Source: DASUCS01 sp041166745 (lineage in GTDB: Bacteria > Actinomycetota > Acidimicrobiia > Acidimicrobiales > JACDCH01). From it: a stretch of DNA of 64,000 nucleotides. The notes beneath the pieces are model-generated. The model ran no database searches. It was not told where the DNA came from and worked only from the letters and a program-made list of their open reading frames with translations. Of the stretch, positions 15,900 to 24,550 are shown piece after piece; the first letter of the stretch is position 1; every line of letters begins with the position of its first letter. A program made the position numbers and the translations under genes. The stretch is from assembly GCA_041166745.1 (NCBI GenBank), contig JBEEGH010000032.1:1-64000 (forward strand), written 5' to 3'.

Positions 15900-16589
15900 G
15901 TGTTCGATCGAACGACCGATCTGTACGACCTCGCGTACGCGCACAAGGACTACGCGCAAGAGTCGGCGTGGGTTCGCGACGCGGTGCGAGCCCGGGTGCC
16001 TGAAGCACGGACACTGCTCGACGTGGCGTGTGGGACCGGCAAGCATCTCGAGCATCTTCGAAACGACTTCGTCTGTCAGGGGCTGGACGTCGAGGCGCGG
16101 TTCGTCGAGATCGCCGCGGAGCGCAGCAACGTGCCGGTCCATGTCGCCGACATGGACGACTTCGATCTCGGCGAACGCTTCGACGCCGTGATCTGTTTGT
16201 TCTCGGCGATCGGCTACTCCCGCGACCTGCCCGCGGCCATCGCGTCGATGGCCCGCCACGTCTCCCCCGGCGGCGTGCTCGTCATCGAGCCTTGGTTCAC
16301 TCCGGATGAGTGGCTCCCGGGTCATCTCCACGTGCTCGACCACGAAGCCGACGGCGTCCGGCTGATCCGAATGAGCCACAGCGGGATCGACGGCAACGTC
16401 GCGACCATGGAGATGCATCACCTCGTGGGTACCGCGTCGGGCGTCGAGCACCTCGTCGACACGCACCGGATGACGCTGTTCACGCTCGACGAGTACGAGG
16501 CGGGGTTTCGGAGGGCCGGGCTCTCCTACGAGCTCGACCATCCGGGTCCCTTCGGGCGCGGCGCCCTCATCGGGCTTCCCGATTCCTGA
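15900..16589 (+). CDS. Class I SAM-dependent methyltransferase
   Basis: A 229-residue methyltransferase. The SAM-binding motif LLDVACGTGKHLEHL is near residue 40, with acidic motif II QGLDVEARF and the post-motif FDAVICLFSAIGY. The second half carries a beta-rich substrate region, like the N-methyltransferases of amino sugars (DesVI/TylM1 type) and small-molecule methyltransferases. The GTG start is 13 bases after the Rieske gene stop, which would make it the last gene of that operon. The acceptor is unknown, and no antibiotic-sugar genes are nearby. Confidence 0.85.
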   Translation: MFDRTTDLYDLAYAHKDYAQESAWVRDAVRARVPEARTLLDVACGTGKHLEHLRNDFVCQGLDVEARFVEIAAERSNVPVHVADMDDFDLGERFDAVICLFSAIGYSRDLPAAIASMARHVSPGGVLVIEPWFTPDEWLPGHLHVLDHEADGVRLIRMSHSGIDGNVATMEMHHLVGTASGVEHLVDTHRMTLFTLDEYEAGFRRAGLSYELDHPGPFGRGALIGLPDS

Positions 16590-16629
16590 GCAGGTCATAG
16601 GGCGTTCTGTCCCGAACCTCCCCTATTGC

Positions 16630-16643
16630 TGACACGCGTGTCA
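16630..16643. promoter_or_regulatory. Palindrome TGACACGCGTGTCA before the transporter operon
   Basis: A perfect 14-bp palindrome lies 34 bases before the ATG of the MFS-ABC fusion, first gene of an ABC import operon. It has the size of a TetR-family operator and differs in sequence from the KstR-like boxes, so this transporter is probably controlled by another regulator encoded elsewhere. Confidence 0.45.
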
Positions 16644-16677
16644 TGTCATGATTGGGCAGTCCAGACCTGGGAGGGGG

Positions 16678-18906
16678 ATGGCCGAGCAGACCCTGCTCGA
16701 CGTGGTCGTTCCGGACGAGTTGCTCCGGACGGCGATGGCGCGCGCCGGTACCGAGGAAGCGTTGGTCGGCGTCGAGCTCATGCCCGGCGTGGGTCGTGGC
16801 GCGCCGCCGCCCCTCCTGCCGTTGCTGCGCACCTGGGGGGTCGCCCCGCTGATCGCCCTGGGCTTGGCCGGCTTCCTCGTGCAGATGGTCGACTCCGGTA
16901 TCGGGATCCTCGGGCCCGACATACAGCGCACCTTCGGCCTGAGCGACGCGGGTCTGGGCGCGGTCGCTTTTGTCTCCTCCGCGTCGTTCCTGGGTCTCGG
17001 AATCCCTCTGGCACTGTGGGCCGACCGCGGGCAACGCCGGCAAGCGGCCGCCGTCGCGCTGCTGATCTGGGCGCTCGCCGTCCCCCTACTCGCGCTCGCA
17101 CCCAGCGTTTGGGCGTTCACGGCGCTCCTCGTGGTCGGCGGGCTGGGGCGGGCCGCCCCGAACTCCGTTCACCTCTCCTATCTCGCGGACGCGTATCCCA
17201 TCGAGGCGCGAGCGCGCGTCATGGCCTTCCATCGCGCGCACGAGCCCATGGCACGAACGTTGGGCGCGGGCATCGTCGGCGCGATTGCGGCGATCGCCGG
17301 CGGAGCCGAAGGGTGGCGCTGGGCGATGGTGGTCGGGTTGCTCGGGTTTCCGGTCGCGTACGCGCTCACTCGTGTGCCGGAGCCGGCCAAGGGCGAGCGC
17401 GAACACGCGCACGTGCTCGACGGCGCGGGCTTGGCGGACGAATCGGCGACGGACGACTCCCCACCCCGCGTGTTGCTCGGCACTGCCGTCCAACGCCTCT
17501 TGCGGATCCGCACGCTCTACTTCCAATTCGTCGCCATTGCCGTGCTCGGGTTCGCGGCCGTCGGTATCCCGTTGTTCGGCTCTCTCTATCTCGACGAGGA
17601 GTGGGGTCTCGACGTCGGCGCGCGTGCGGCCATCTCGGTGCTGGTCGGTGGTGCCGCATTCCTCGGCCTGCCCGTGGCCGGCCTGGTGGGCGACCGTCTC
17701 TTCCGCCGGAGTCCCGAGCTGCCGCTGTTGTTGGCCGCAGGTTCACTCGCGGCGTTCGGCGTGATCTACGCGACGGCTCTCCAACTCCCCAGCCTCTGGA
17801 TGGTCATTGCCGGCTTCGTGCTGGCCGAGGCCTGTCTCGCACCGTTGGCGACCGCGATGACACAGACCGTCGCCGCCTGCGCGCCGCCGGCACTACGCAG
17901 CCTGGCGTTCGCACTCTTCGGGATCTACTCCCTTGTGTTCGGCGGGTTCGCCGGAGGGGTGATCCTCGGCGCCATCAGCGATGCCCGCGGCCCCCGGTTC
18001 GCGCTGACGCTCATGGGGCCGGTCACGGTCATCGGCGGCGCGCTGTTGGCCCTGGGCTCGCGTCATGTGAAAGGCGACATCACCCGGACTGTTGAGGAGA
18101 TTCTCGAGGCGCACGACGAATCGCAGCGCCAGCGCTCCGGCGGAAAGCGCCACGCCCTTCAGGTGCACCACCTCGACGTCGCGTATGGCTCACAACAAGT
18201 GCTCTTCGACGTCAGCCTCAACGTGGACGAAGGTGAGGTGTTCGCTCTGCTCGGCACCAACGGTGCCGGCAAGTCGACACTGCTACGCGCCGTAGCCGGC
18301 CTCCAACACCCGGCGCGCGGCACCATCCGTATCTTCGGCTCCAACACGACGTACCTCGAGGCTGAGCAGCTCGTCGCGATCGGCGTCACGATGCTGCCCG
18401 GCGGCAAGGTGACGTTCGGCAGTCTGACGGTCGACGAGAATCTGCGCGCGGGCAGCTTCACGCTCCGACGGGAGCCGCGACTCGCCACTGCCATCGACGA
18501 GGTGTACACCACCTTCCCGACGCTTGCAGGACGCCGAGACCAGCCGGCCGGAACCCTTTCGGGCGGCGAGCAGCAGATGCTGGCCCTGGGGCGGGCGTTG
18601 GTGCACCGACCCCGTCTCCTGTTGGTCGACGAGCTGACGCTCGGCCTCGCGCCGATGATCGTGGAGCAGCTGCTCGGAATCGTGCGAGCCATCAACGCAC
18701 GCGGAACCACGATCGTGCTCGTCGAACAGAGCGTGAACCTGGCGCTCACCTTGGCCGATCGGGCGGTCTTCCTCGAACGCGGTGAGGTTCGATTCGACGG
18801 CAGCACCGCGGAGCTCTTGCGACGCCACGACCTGCTCCGCCCGGTTTTCCTCACGCAGTCGAACGGCGCGAAGCACTCCCCTCCTAGGCGAGTTCCGGAA
18901 CGATGA
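16678..18906 (+). CDS. Fusion of an MFS-type membrane domain with a LivF-type ABC ATPase
   Basis: One 742-residue chain joins two transport proteins. Residues about 45-470 hold some twelve hydrophobic helices of the MFS kind, with WADRGQRRQAAAVALL resembling the loop 2-3 motif. After a polar linker comes a complete ATPase domain: Walker A GTNGAGKST at residue 526, signature LSGGEQQ at 627, Walker B LLLVDELTLGLAP, and the H-loop region IVLVEQSVNLAL. The ATPase is of the LivF type and is the only LivF in this operon. The ATG at 16678 has GGGAGG just upstream and keeps the palindrome at 16630 outside the gene; an ATG at 16648 is possible. The stop overlaps livHM (ATGA). What the MFS half does is unknown. 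Confidence 0.85.
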   Translation: MAEQTLLDVVVPDELLRTAMARAGTEEALVGVELMPGVGRGAPPPLLPLLRTWGVAPLIALGLAGFLVQMVDSGIGILGPDIQRTFGLSDAGLGAVAFVSSASFLGLGIPLALWADRGQRRQAAAVALLIWALAVPLLALAPSVWAFTALLVVGGLGRAAPNSVHLSYLADAYPIEARARVMAFHRAHEPMARTLGAGIVGAIAAIAGGAEGWRWAMVVGLLGFPVAYALTRVPEPAKGEREHAHVLDGAGLADESATDDSPPRVLLGTAVQRLLRIRTLYFQFVAIAVLGFAAVGIPLFGSLYLDEEWGLDVGARAAISVLVGGAAFLGLPVAGLVGDRLFRRSPELPLLLAAGSLAAFGVIYATALQLPSLWMVIAGFVLAEACLAPLATAMTQTVAACAPPALRSLAFALFGIYSLVFGGFAGGVILGAISDARGPRFALTLMGPVTVIGGALLALGSRHVKGDITRTVEEILEAHDESQRQRSGGKRHALQVHHLDVAYGSQQVLFDVSLNVDEGEVFALLGTNGAGKSTLLRAVAGLQHPARGTIRIFGSNTTYLEAEQLVAIGVTMLPGGKVTFGSLTVDENLRAGSFTLRREPRLATAIDEVYTTFPTLAGRRDQPAGTLSGGEQQMLALGRALVHRPRLLLVDELTLGLAPMIVEQLLGIVRAINARGTTIVLVEQSVNLALTLADRAVFLERGEVRFDGSTAELLRRHDLLRPVFLTQSNGAKHSPPRRVPER

Positions 18907-20801
18907 GCATCCCTCTTCACGTCGTTGTGCAGGGCGTGATCGTCGGACTCACGTACGGGCTGCTCGCGCTCGGGCTCGTGCTGATCTACAAGACGAGCAG
19001 GGTCCTCAACTTTGCCCACGGCGAGCTCGGCGCCCTCTCGGCCGTCTTGCTCGAGCGACTTGTCAACGACTTCAACTTTCCGTATTGGCCGACGCTCGCG
19101 CTCACACTCGTGACCGCGGCGCTCGTCGGGGCCGGCACCGAGCTGCTCTTGCGCCGCCTGTTCACTCGACCCCGGTTCTTGGTGATGGTCGCCACGATTG
19201 GCATTGCGCAACTGCTCTTCGTCCTGTCGTTGCTCTCGTTTCTGCAGCCCGACGAAGGAGCACGACCGTTCCCGGTGCCCTTCACGCTCAAAGGCCACAT
19301 CGGCGTCTTCGTGTTGCAGCCCGGCCACTTCGTGATTCTCTTCTTCGCCCCGATCGCCGCGCTGGCCGTCGCGCTCTTCTTCTCGCTCACCCCCTACGGC
19401 CTCGCCCTGCGCGCGGCCGCGGAGAACGCGGACAGCGCCAGACTCGGTGGCATCTGGGTTCGGCGGGCCTCCACACTCGCGTGGGCGATCGCCGGGGTGT
19501 TGTCGGCCGTCACCGCGATACTGGTCGGCCCCTTCCACGCCAACGTCTTCGCTCAGGCCCTCGGCCCTACCCTCCTGGTGCGCGCGTTGGTCGCGGCGTT
19601 GATCGGCGGCATGGTCAACCTGCGGGTCGCGTTCGTCGCCGGCATCGGCATCGGTGTCATCGAACAAGTCGTGTTCTGGAACTGGGCCGAACCCAGCACC
19701 GTCGACGCCGTGATGTTCGGGTTGCTCGTCGGCGCGCTTCTCCTTCGAGTCCGCACGCTCGGGCTCAACAGCCGCACCGAGGAGCAGTCGTCATGGCAGT
19801 TCGGTGCAGCCACGCGAGCGAAGCTCGCATCCGCCGACCGCGTCATCGTCGGCCGCATCGGGATCGTGGTCGCATTGACCCTCGCCGTGGTGTTGCCAGT
19901 GTTTCTCAGCAACGCCCGCTCGTTTCTCTTCGGCCAGATCTTCATCTTCGGGATCATCGCCGTGAGCCTCACGATTCTGAGTGGCTGGGCGGGACAACTT
20001 TCGCTCGGCCATTTCGGGTTCGTCGCGGTCGGCGCGATCGTCACCGCCCGCTTCGGTGACCGCCTTCCGCTACCCGTGCTCCTCCTGGTCGCCGGATCGG
20101 CGGCAGCCGCGGTCGCGGTGCTGGTGGGCCTGCCTGCCCTGCGTATCCGCGGCCTGTACCTCGCGGTCACAACGCTCGGCTTCGCGGTGCTCGCCACCGG
20201 CTGGCTCCTTCCCCACAAGCAGCTCGGTCTTCCGGATCCCGCATCGCAACGGGTCGGCCGCCCCTCGTTGCTCGGCATCGACCTCGCGTCGGAGCGCAGC
20301 TATTACTTCTTCGCGTTGGCCCTGCTCGTCATCGTGGTCGTAGTGGCCCACAACCTGCGCCGAAGCGGAGTAGGACGAGCGATGATCGCAGTGCGCGACA
20401 ACGAAACCGCGGCCGGAGCAATGGGGATCCGGGTGATGCGGACGAAGCTCACCGCGTTCGCCATCTCCGGGTTTCTCGCCGGAGTCGGCGGGGTGGCGTT
20501 CGCGTACAGCCTGTTCCGGTTCAGCGTCGACTCGTTCGACCCCTACCGGTCGATCTTCGTCGTTTCGATGGCGGTCATCGGCGGCATGGGGTCGATCACG
20601 GGAGCCGTGCTCGGCGCCTTCTATCTCATCGGTCTCCCGGCGATTTTCGGCTATGGCCAGACGGTGGACTTTCTCGTCGGCGGCTTCGGCTTGACCATCT
20701 TCATCCTGTACCTCCCGGGTGGTCTCGTCAGCATGCTCGACAAGCTCGGTGACGGGATGGCCGCGGTCTGGCGCGGACGACTGCGGGCGCCAGCGAAATG
20801 A
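18903..20801 (+). CDS. Fused LivH-LivM permease of a LIV-type ABC importer
   Basis: A 632-residue membrane protein containing both permeases of a branched-chain amino acid type (HAAT) importer in one chain. The N-terminal half begins GVIVGLTYGLLALGLVLIYKTSRVLNFAHGELG, the LivH hallmark. The C-terminal half carries SGWAGQLSLGHFGFVAVGA and LRIRGLYLAVTTLGFAV, the LivM hallmark. Around 16-18 hydrophobic segments are present. It overlaps its neighbours by 4 bases at both ends. LivH and LivM are separate in E. coli. The solute could be an amino acid, amide, urea, or a larger carboxylic acid. Confidence 0.92.
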   Translation: MSIPLHVVVQGVIVGLTYGLLALGLVLIYKTSRVLNFAHGELGALSAVLLERLVNDFNFPYWPTLALTLVTAALVGAGTELLLRRLFTRPRFLVMVATIGIAQLLFVLSLLSFLQPDEGARPFPVPFTLKGHIGVFVLQPGHFVILFFAPIAALAVALFFSLTPYGLALRAAAENADSARLGGIWVRRASTLAWAIAGVLSAVTAILVGPFHANVFAQALGPTLLVRALVAALIGGMVNLRVAFVAGIGIGVIEQVVFWNWAEPSTVDAVMFGLLVGALLLRVRTLGLNSRTEEQSSWQFGAATRAKLASADRVIVGRIGIVVALTLAVVLPVFLSNARSFLFGQIFIFGIIAVSLTILSGWAGQLSLGHFGFVAVGAIVTARFGDRLPLPVLLLVAGSAAAAVAVLVGLPALRIRGLYLAVTTLGFAVLATGWLLPHKQLGLPDPASQRVGRPSLLGIDLASERSYYFFALALLVIVVVVAHNLRRSGVGRAMIAVRDNETAAGAMGIRVMRTKLTAFAISGFLAGVGGVAFAYSLFRFSVDSFDPYRSIFVVSMAVIGGMGSITGAVLGAFYLIGLPAIFGYGQTVDFLVGGFGLTIFILYLPGGLVSMLDKLGDGMAAVWRGRLRAPAK

Positions 20802-21664
20802 CCGCCGCGCTCGAGGTCAGTGATGTCGTCGTCGACTACGGCGGCGTCCGCGCGCTCGACAACGTCTCCGTGTCGGTGGCACCCGGCACGATCGTCGGCT
20901 TCATAGGTTCGAACGGCTCGGGCAAGACAACGTTGCTCGACGTGATCTCAGGCCAGACCCGACCCGGGGCGGGGACCGTGTCGCTCGACGGGCAGGACCT
21001 CGCTGACCATCTGCCGGAAGATCGGGCGAAGCTCGGCTTGATCCGGTCCTTTCAGGATTGCCGGCTGTACGCGGAACTGACCGTCGAGGAGACCTTGCTC
21101 GTGGCCGAGGACGCGCGCCTGCATGTCGGCGTTGTGGCGTCCGCCCTTCGGCTCCCCCGGTTCTCCCGGGCCGAGCGCACCAAGCGCGAAGCCGTCGACG
21201 CGGCGCTCGCCGCGTTGGGCCTCGATCGCTTCCGCAACAACGTCATCGGCGAGCTCTCGACCGGAACGAGGCGCATCGTCGACCTCGCCACGATCGTGGC
21301 CGCAAAACCGCGCCTGCTGTTGTTGGACGAACCGACTGCGGGCATCGCACAGCGCGAATCGGAGGCGTTCGGTCCGTTGTTGCGACGCTTGCACGAGGTC
21401 ACCGGCGCCACCATCTGTCTGGTCGAGCACGACGTACCGCTGACCTGCTCGCTCTGCGATCGCTTGATCGTGATGGAAGCGGGACGGGTGGTTGCCGAGG
21501 GAACTCCTACCGAGGTGCTCGCCAATCCCGCGGCGGTGGCGGCGTACCTCGGTGCCAGCCAAGAGGCGTTGTCGCGGTCGGGTCTCGCTCGGCCTCAGCG
21601 ACGCCGCCAGCTTGTCGCGCAACGAGCGACCGCTTCGTCGCGCGTCGAAACGAAGAACAACTAA
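20798..21664 (+). CDS. LivG-type ABC ATPase
   Basis: An ATPase of 288 residues. Walker A is GSNGSGKTT near residue 34, Walker B LLLLDEPTAGIA, H-loop CLVEHDVPL, and there is a LivG-like insertion between them. The signature motif is LSTGTRR instead of the common LSGGQ or LSYGQQR. A C-terminal Arg/Gln-rich tail follows the usual end YLGAS. The start overlaps livHM (ATGA). Together with the MFS-LivF fusion it would form the heteromeric ATPase pair of this importer. Confidence 0.9.
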   Translation: MTAALEVSDVVVDYGGVRALDNVSVSVAPGTIVGFIGSNGSGKTTLLDVISGQTRPGAGTVSLDGQDLADHLPEDRAKLGLIRSFQDCRLYAELTVEETLLVAEDARLHVGVVASALRLPRFSRAERTKREAVDAALAALGLDRFRNNVIGELSTGTRRIVDLATIVAAKPRLLLLDEPTAGIAQRESEAFGPLLRRLHEVTGATICLVEHDVPLTCSLCDRLIVMEAGRVVAEGTPTEVLANPAAVAAYLGASQEALSRSGLARPQRRRQLVAQRATASSRVETKNN

Positions 21665-21676
21665 GGAGCCGTCACA

Positions 21677-23296
21677 GTGGCCAGTACGACCCTCATCTAT
21701 CGGCGGGCGGTGCGCACGCTGCAAGCCCAACCCGTGCTCGTGCGCATCACCGCGGCCGCCGTCGTGGCGGTCCTCCTCATCGATCTCATCGCCTTGGGTG
21801 CAGGAGGCCGGTCGTCCAACGCGTCCAACCGGACGGCCGCCAGGGATCGTCGGTCCACGGTCGTCGCGGGCGGCAACCTGACCGGAACATTTGACAGTGC
21901 CAGCGCAGCGAGTAGCAGCTCCTCGGGAGCTGGCGCCGCCGGCGCCGAACCCGATACCCAGGGAGGCGCCAGCGGCGACAACGCGGTCCTCGGTGGCGGG
22001 GGGCAGGGTGAATCGTGCCCAAGTCTTCCTCTCGGCGACAGCGACAAGGGCGTCACCGCCGACAAGATCAAGGTCGTCTTCCCGTGGTTCGACATCAGCC
22101 AGTACACGAGCGTGAGTGGCACGTCGACTGATGAACCGGTCGAGGCGGGCGGCGATGCCATCAATGCGTATGTGAACTGGGTCAACACGCACATGTGCCT
22201 CGGTGGTCGCAAGATCGACGCACAGGTCGAGAGCTTCAATCCGCTGAACGAGACCGAGATGCAGGAGAGCTGCCGCCGCTGGACCGAGGACGACAAGGCG
22301 TTCGCCGTCGTCGACTCCTCGGCGTGGCACTCGTACCATCAAAAGTGCATCACGAAAGATCACCACACGCCGTTGGTCACGTCCCTGGGGCTCACCGAGC
22401 AATGGCCGCAGGACGCGGCGCCCTACCTCTGGTACACCGCCCCCACCACCGAGGAGACCGTCGCCGATTGGGTTTCGTGGATGGTGGAAACGGGTCAGTT
22501 GACGACGAGCAACGTCATCGGTGTGGTCACCGGCGGCCGCGACGAGGAGAAGGTCGGTCGCGCCGCTCTCGAGCACGCACTCCAGCACTTTGGCTTGCAG
22601 GCCACCTTCAAGGAGATCCCCGGAGTTGCCACCGACATCGCGCAATCGCAGGTTCCGATCGGCTTGGCCATCAGCGACTTCAAACAGAAGAAGGTCGACC
22701 GGCTGGTGATGGGGTTGACGGCACTGGTGTTCACGACCTGGGCGCAACAGGCGGACAGTCAGGAGTTCTGGCCCCGCTACGAGCTCGGCGACTGGAACAG
22801 CACCCTCGTGGTGGCAGAGTCGCTGATCGCGACGCAGAACGCGAGAGCATTCACGGGCGGTGCAGTCGGACCGACGTTCATGCATCTCGGGGAAGTCAGC
22901 GCTGACAAGGGTGGGTCGATGACACCGGCCGAGCAGTTGTGCGCCGACATCTGGCAGGAAGCCAACCCCACCGCGAAGCCCATCTACCGCGCCGGAGTAG
23001 CAATGCGCTGGTGCGACAACATCCTGATGTTTGCCGAGGGGGTACGGCGAGCGACGTTGAACAACAACGGTGCACTCACTCGGGACAACTGGGCCGAGTC
23101 CATGGCGACGGTTCAGAACGTCGCGGGAGGGATGACCCCCGCATACTCCTTCGCACCGGGCGACTTCTCCGGACCGATGATGACGAAGGCCGTCGAGCTG
23201 CACATCAACGAGGAGGACCTGTGCCTGAGCCTGGGTGACACGGACGCGTATTGCCTCGTCGAGATCGCACCGTACGTGCCCATGCGTCGGTTCTGA
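21677..23296 (+). CDS. LivK-type solute-binding protein with N-terminal membrane anchor
   Basis: The extracytoplasmic receptor of the importer, 539 residues. A hydrophobic stretch at about 22-43 has no lipobox cysteine, so it is likely an uncleaved anchor or ordinary signal. A Ser/Ala/Gly-rich linker (about 45-105) separates it from the type I periplasmic-binding fold (GVTADKIKVVFPWFD to the C-terminus). Cysteines such as C115 and the pair near AEQLCADIW and MRWCDN could make disulfides. GTG with AAGGAG upstream is a good start. It is larger than classical LivK (about 370), and the ligand is unknown. Confidence 0.85.
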   Translation: MASTTLIYRRAVRTLQAQPVLVRITAAAVVAVLLIDLIALGAGGRSSNASNRTAARDRRSTVVAGGNLTGTFDSASAASSSSSGAGAAGAEPDTQGGASGDNAVLGGGGQGESCPSLPLGDSDKGVTADKIKVVFPWFDISQYTSVSGTSTDEPVEAGGDAINAYVNWVNTHMCLGGRKIDAQVESFNPLNETEMQESCRRWTEDDKAFAVVDSSAWHSYHQKCITKDHHTPLVTSLGLTEQWPQDAAPYLWYTAPTTEETVADWVSWMVETGQLTTSNVIGVVTGGRDEEKVGRAALEHALQHFGLQATFKEIPGVATDIAQSQVPIGLAISDFKQKKVDRLVMGLTALVFTTWAQQADSQEFWPRYELGDWNSTLVVAESLIATQNARAFTGGAVGPTFMHLGEVSADKGGSMTPAEQLCADIWQEANPTAKPIYRAGVAMRWCDNILMFAEGVRRATLNNNGALTRDNWAESMATVQNVAGGMTPAYSFAPGDFSGPMMTKAVELHINEEDLCLSLGDTDAYCLVEIAPYVPMRRF

Positions 23297-23333
23297 CCGC
23301 TCATCGGCCAACAGCGTTCGCAGCGCCGCGCCA

Positions 23334-23765
23334 TCAGCCGATGCTGACGGTCCCATCGGCCGCGATGCTCCAACCGGGGTTGTGCGCGACCTCCCAACGA
23401 AAGCCCGAGGGATCAGCAAAGTAGCCCTGAAACCCGCCGAAGAAGCTGAGGGAGGGTTCCTTCAGGACGGTTGCCCCCGCCGCCCTTGCACGATCGACGA
23501 CCGCGACGACCTCGGCGTCGCTCGCCACGTTGTGGGCGAACGCAACTGGCGGTGAGCCGATTGCTGACCGCGAGCCGTCACCGATGTCGGCGTCGAGCTT
23601 GTCTGCCGTCCACAAGGCCAGCAGCAGGCCGGGACCGACCTGGATGAACACGACCTCGTCGGGCACCTCGAACACGGGCGCCCAGGCGAGCCCCTCCACA
23701 TAGAACCGGCGGGCGGCCGTGAGGTCGCTCGTACCGAGGGTGATGAAGTGGACGCGTGGCTCCAT
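23334..23765 (-). CDS. VOC-family (glyoxalase/dioxygenase superfamily) protein
   Basis: A 143-residue single-module vicinal-oxygen-chelate protein with two beta-alpha-beta-beta-beta repeats. The first is HFITLGTSDLTAARRFYVEGLAWAPVFE, the second VAFAHNVASDAEVVAVVDRARAAGATVLKEP, ending FADPSGFRWEVAHNP. The metal-ligand pattern (H near residue 6, E in WEV) is present. Relatives include glyoxalase I, dioxygenases and epimerases; I cannot choose. The ATG at 23765 lies 4 bases after the SDR gene stop, so it closes the ltp-SDR operon on this strand. Confidence 0.8.
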   Translation of the reverse strand: MEPRVHFITLGTSDLTAARRFYVEGLAWAPVFEVPDEVVFIQVGPGLLLALWTADKLDADIGDGSRSAIGSPPVAFAHNVASDAEVVAVVDRARAAGATVLKEPSLSFFGGFQGYFADPSGFRWEVAHNPGWSIAADGTVSIG

Positions 23766-23769
23766 CGCG

Positions 23770-24543
23770 CTAGCGCTTGTGCGGTGGCGGCATGAGCTGC
23801 AGATCGCCCGCTTGCATGCCGCCGTCGATGACGAACTCGGTGCCGGTGCAGTACGCGCTCTCGTCTGACGCCAGGAACAACACCAAGTTGCTGATGTCGT
23901 CCGGAATTCCGATCCGGCCGGCGGGGAGCTTCTTGTAGTACCCACTCTCGCCGTCGTCGCCGACGGCCTTGACCATGTCCGTCAGCACTCCTCCGGGGTG
24001 TACGGAGTTCACTCGGATGCCGTCGCGGCCGAGTTCGAGGGCCGCAACCTTGGTGATCCCCCGCACCCCGAACTTCGATGCGGTGTAGTCGGCCGCGAAC
24101 GGGACGCCCCACATTCCGGCGGTCGACGAGATGTTCACGATCGACCCGCCCCCGCTGTCGCGCATCGCCGGCGCGCCTGTTTTGACACCGAGAAACGTGC
24201 CGACGAGGTTGATCGACAACACCCGCATGAAGTTCTCGACGGTCGTCTCGACGAGCGGGGTGAACGCGCCGAGCACTCCGGCGTTGTTCACGAGCACGTG
24301 GAGGCCGCCGAAGGCGTCGACGGTGGACGCGACCGCTTCGCGCCACGAGTCCTCTGACGTCACGTCGAGTGTGACGAACACCGCGTCGTCACCGAGGTCG
24401 TGCGCGACAGCTTCACCTTCGGCCTCGAGCACATCGCCGATCACGACCTTGGCTCCCTCGGCGACGAACCGACGGGCTTCGGCTTCACCTTGACCGCGGG
24501 CCGCGCCGCTGATCAGCGCGACCTTGCCGTCGAGTCTGCCCAT
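23770..24543 (-). CDS. Short-chain dehydrogenase, 3-alpha/20-beta-hydroxysteroid dehydrogenase-like
   Basis: A classical NAD(P)-dependent SDR of 257 residues. Nucleotide motif SGAARGQG (13-20), NNAG (86-89), catalytic S139/S140, Y153 and K157 (YTASK), and the C-terminal YCTGTEFVIDGGM. It resembles M. tuberculosis FabG3 (Rv2002), a 20-beta-hydroxysteroid dehydrogenase, in several segments (KVALISGAARG, GLHVLVNNAG, IRVNSVHPG). Oxidation of a hydroxyl on a sterol or its CoA-linked side chain fits the neighbours (Ltp3-like thiolase upstream, 7-base gap). The ATG at 24543 is chosen because the family starts with GRLDGK. Confidence 0.88.
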   Translation of the reverse strand: MGRLDGKVALISGAARGQGEAEARRFVAEGAKVVIGDVLEAEGEAVAHDLGDDAVFVTLDVTSEDSWREAVASTVDAFGGLHVLVNNAGVLGAFTPLVETTVENFMRVLSINLVGTFLGVKTGAPAMRDSGGGSIVNISSTAGMWGVPFAADYTASKFGVRGITKVAALELGRDGIRVNSVHPGGVLTDMVKAVGDDGESGYYKKLPAGRIGIPDDISNLVLFLASDESAYCTGTEFVIDGGMQAGDLQLMPPPHKR

Positions 24544-24550
24544 CGACCTG

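Noticed and set aside
15900..16589. Part of an antibiotic amino-sugar cluster (DesVI/TylM1 similarity)
   Set aside because: No sugar-nucleotide or glycosyltransferase genes nearby; only a general methyltransferase call is justified.
23296..23334. CATCGGC/GCCGATG inverted repeat between convergent genes as a terminator
   Set aside because: The arms are 7 bp with a long loop and the right arm lies at the start of the VOC coding end; too weak to list.
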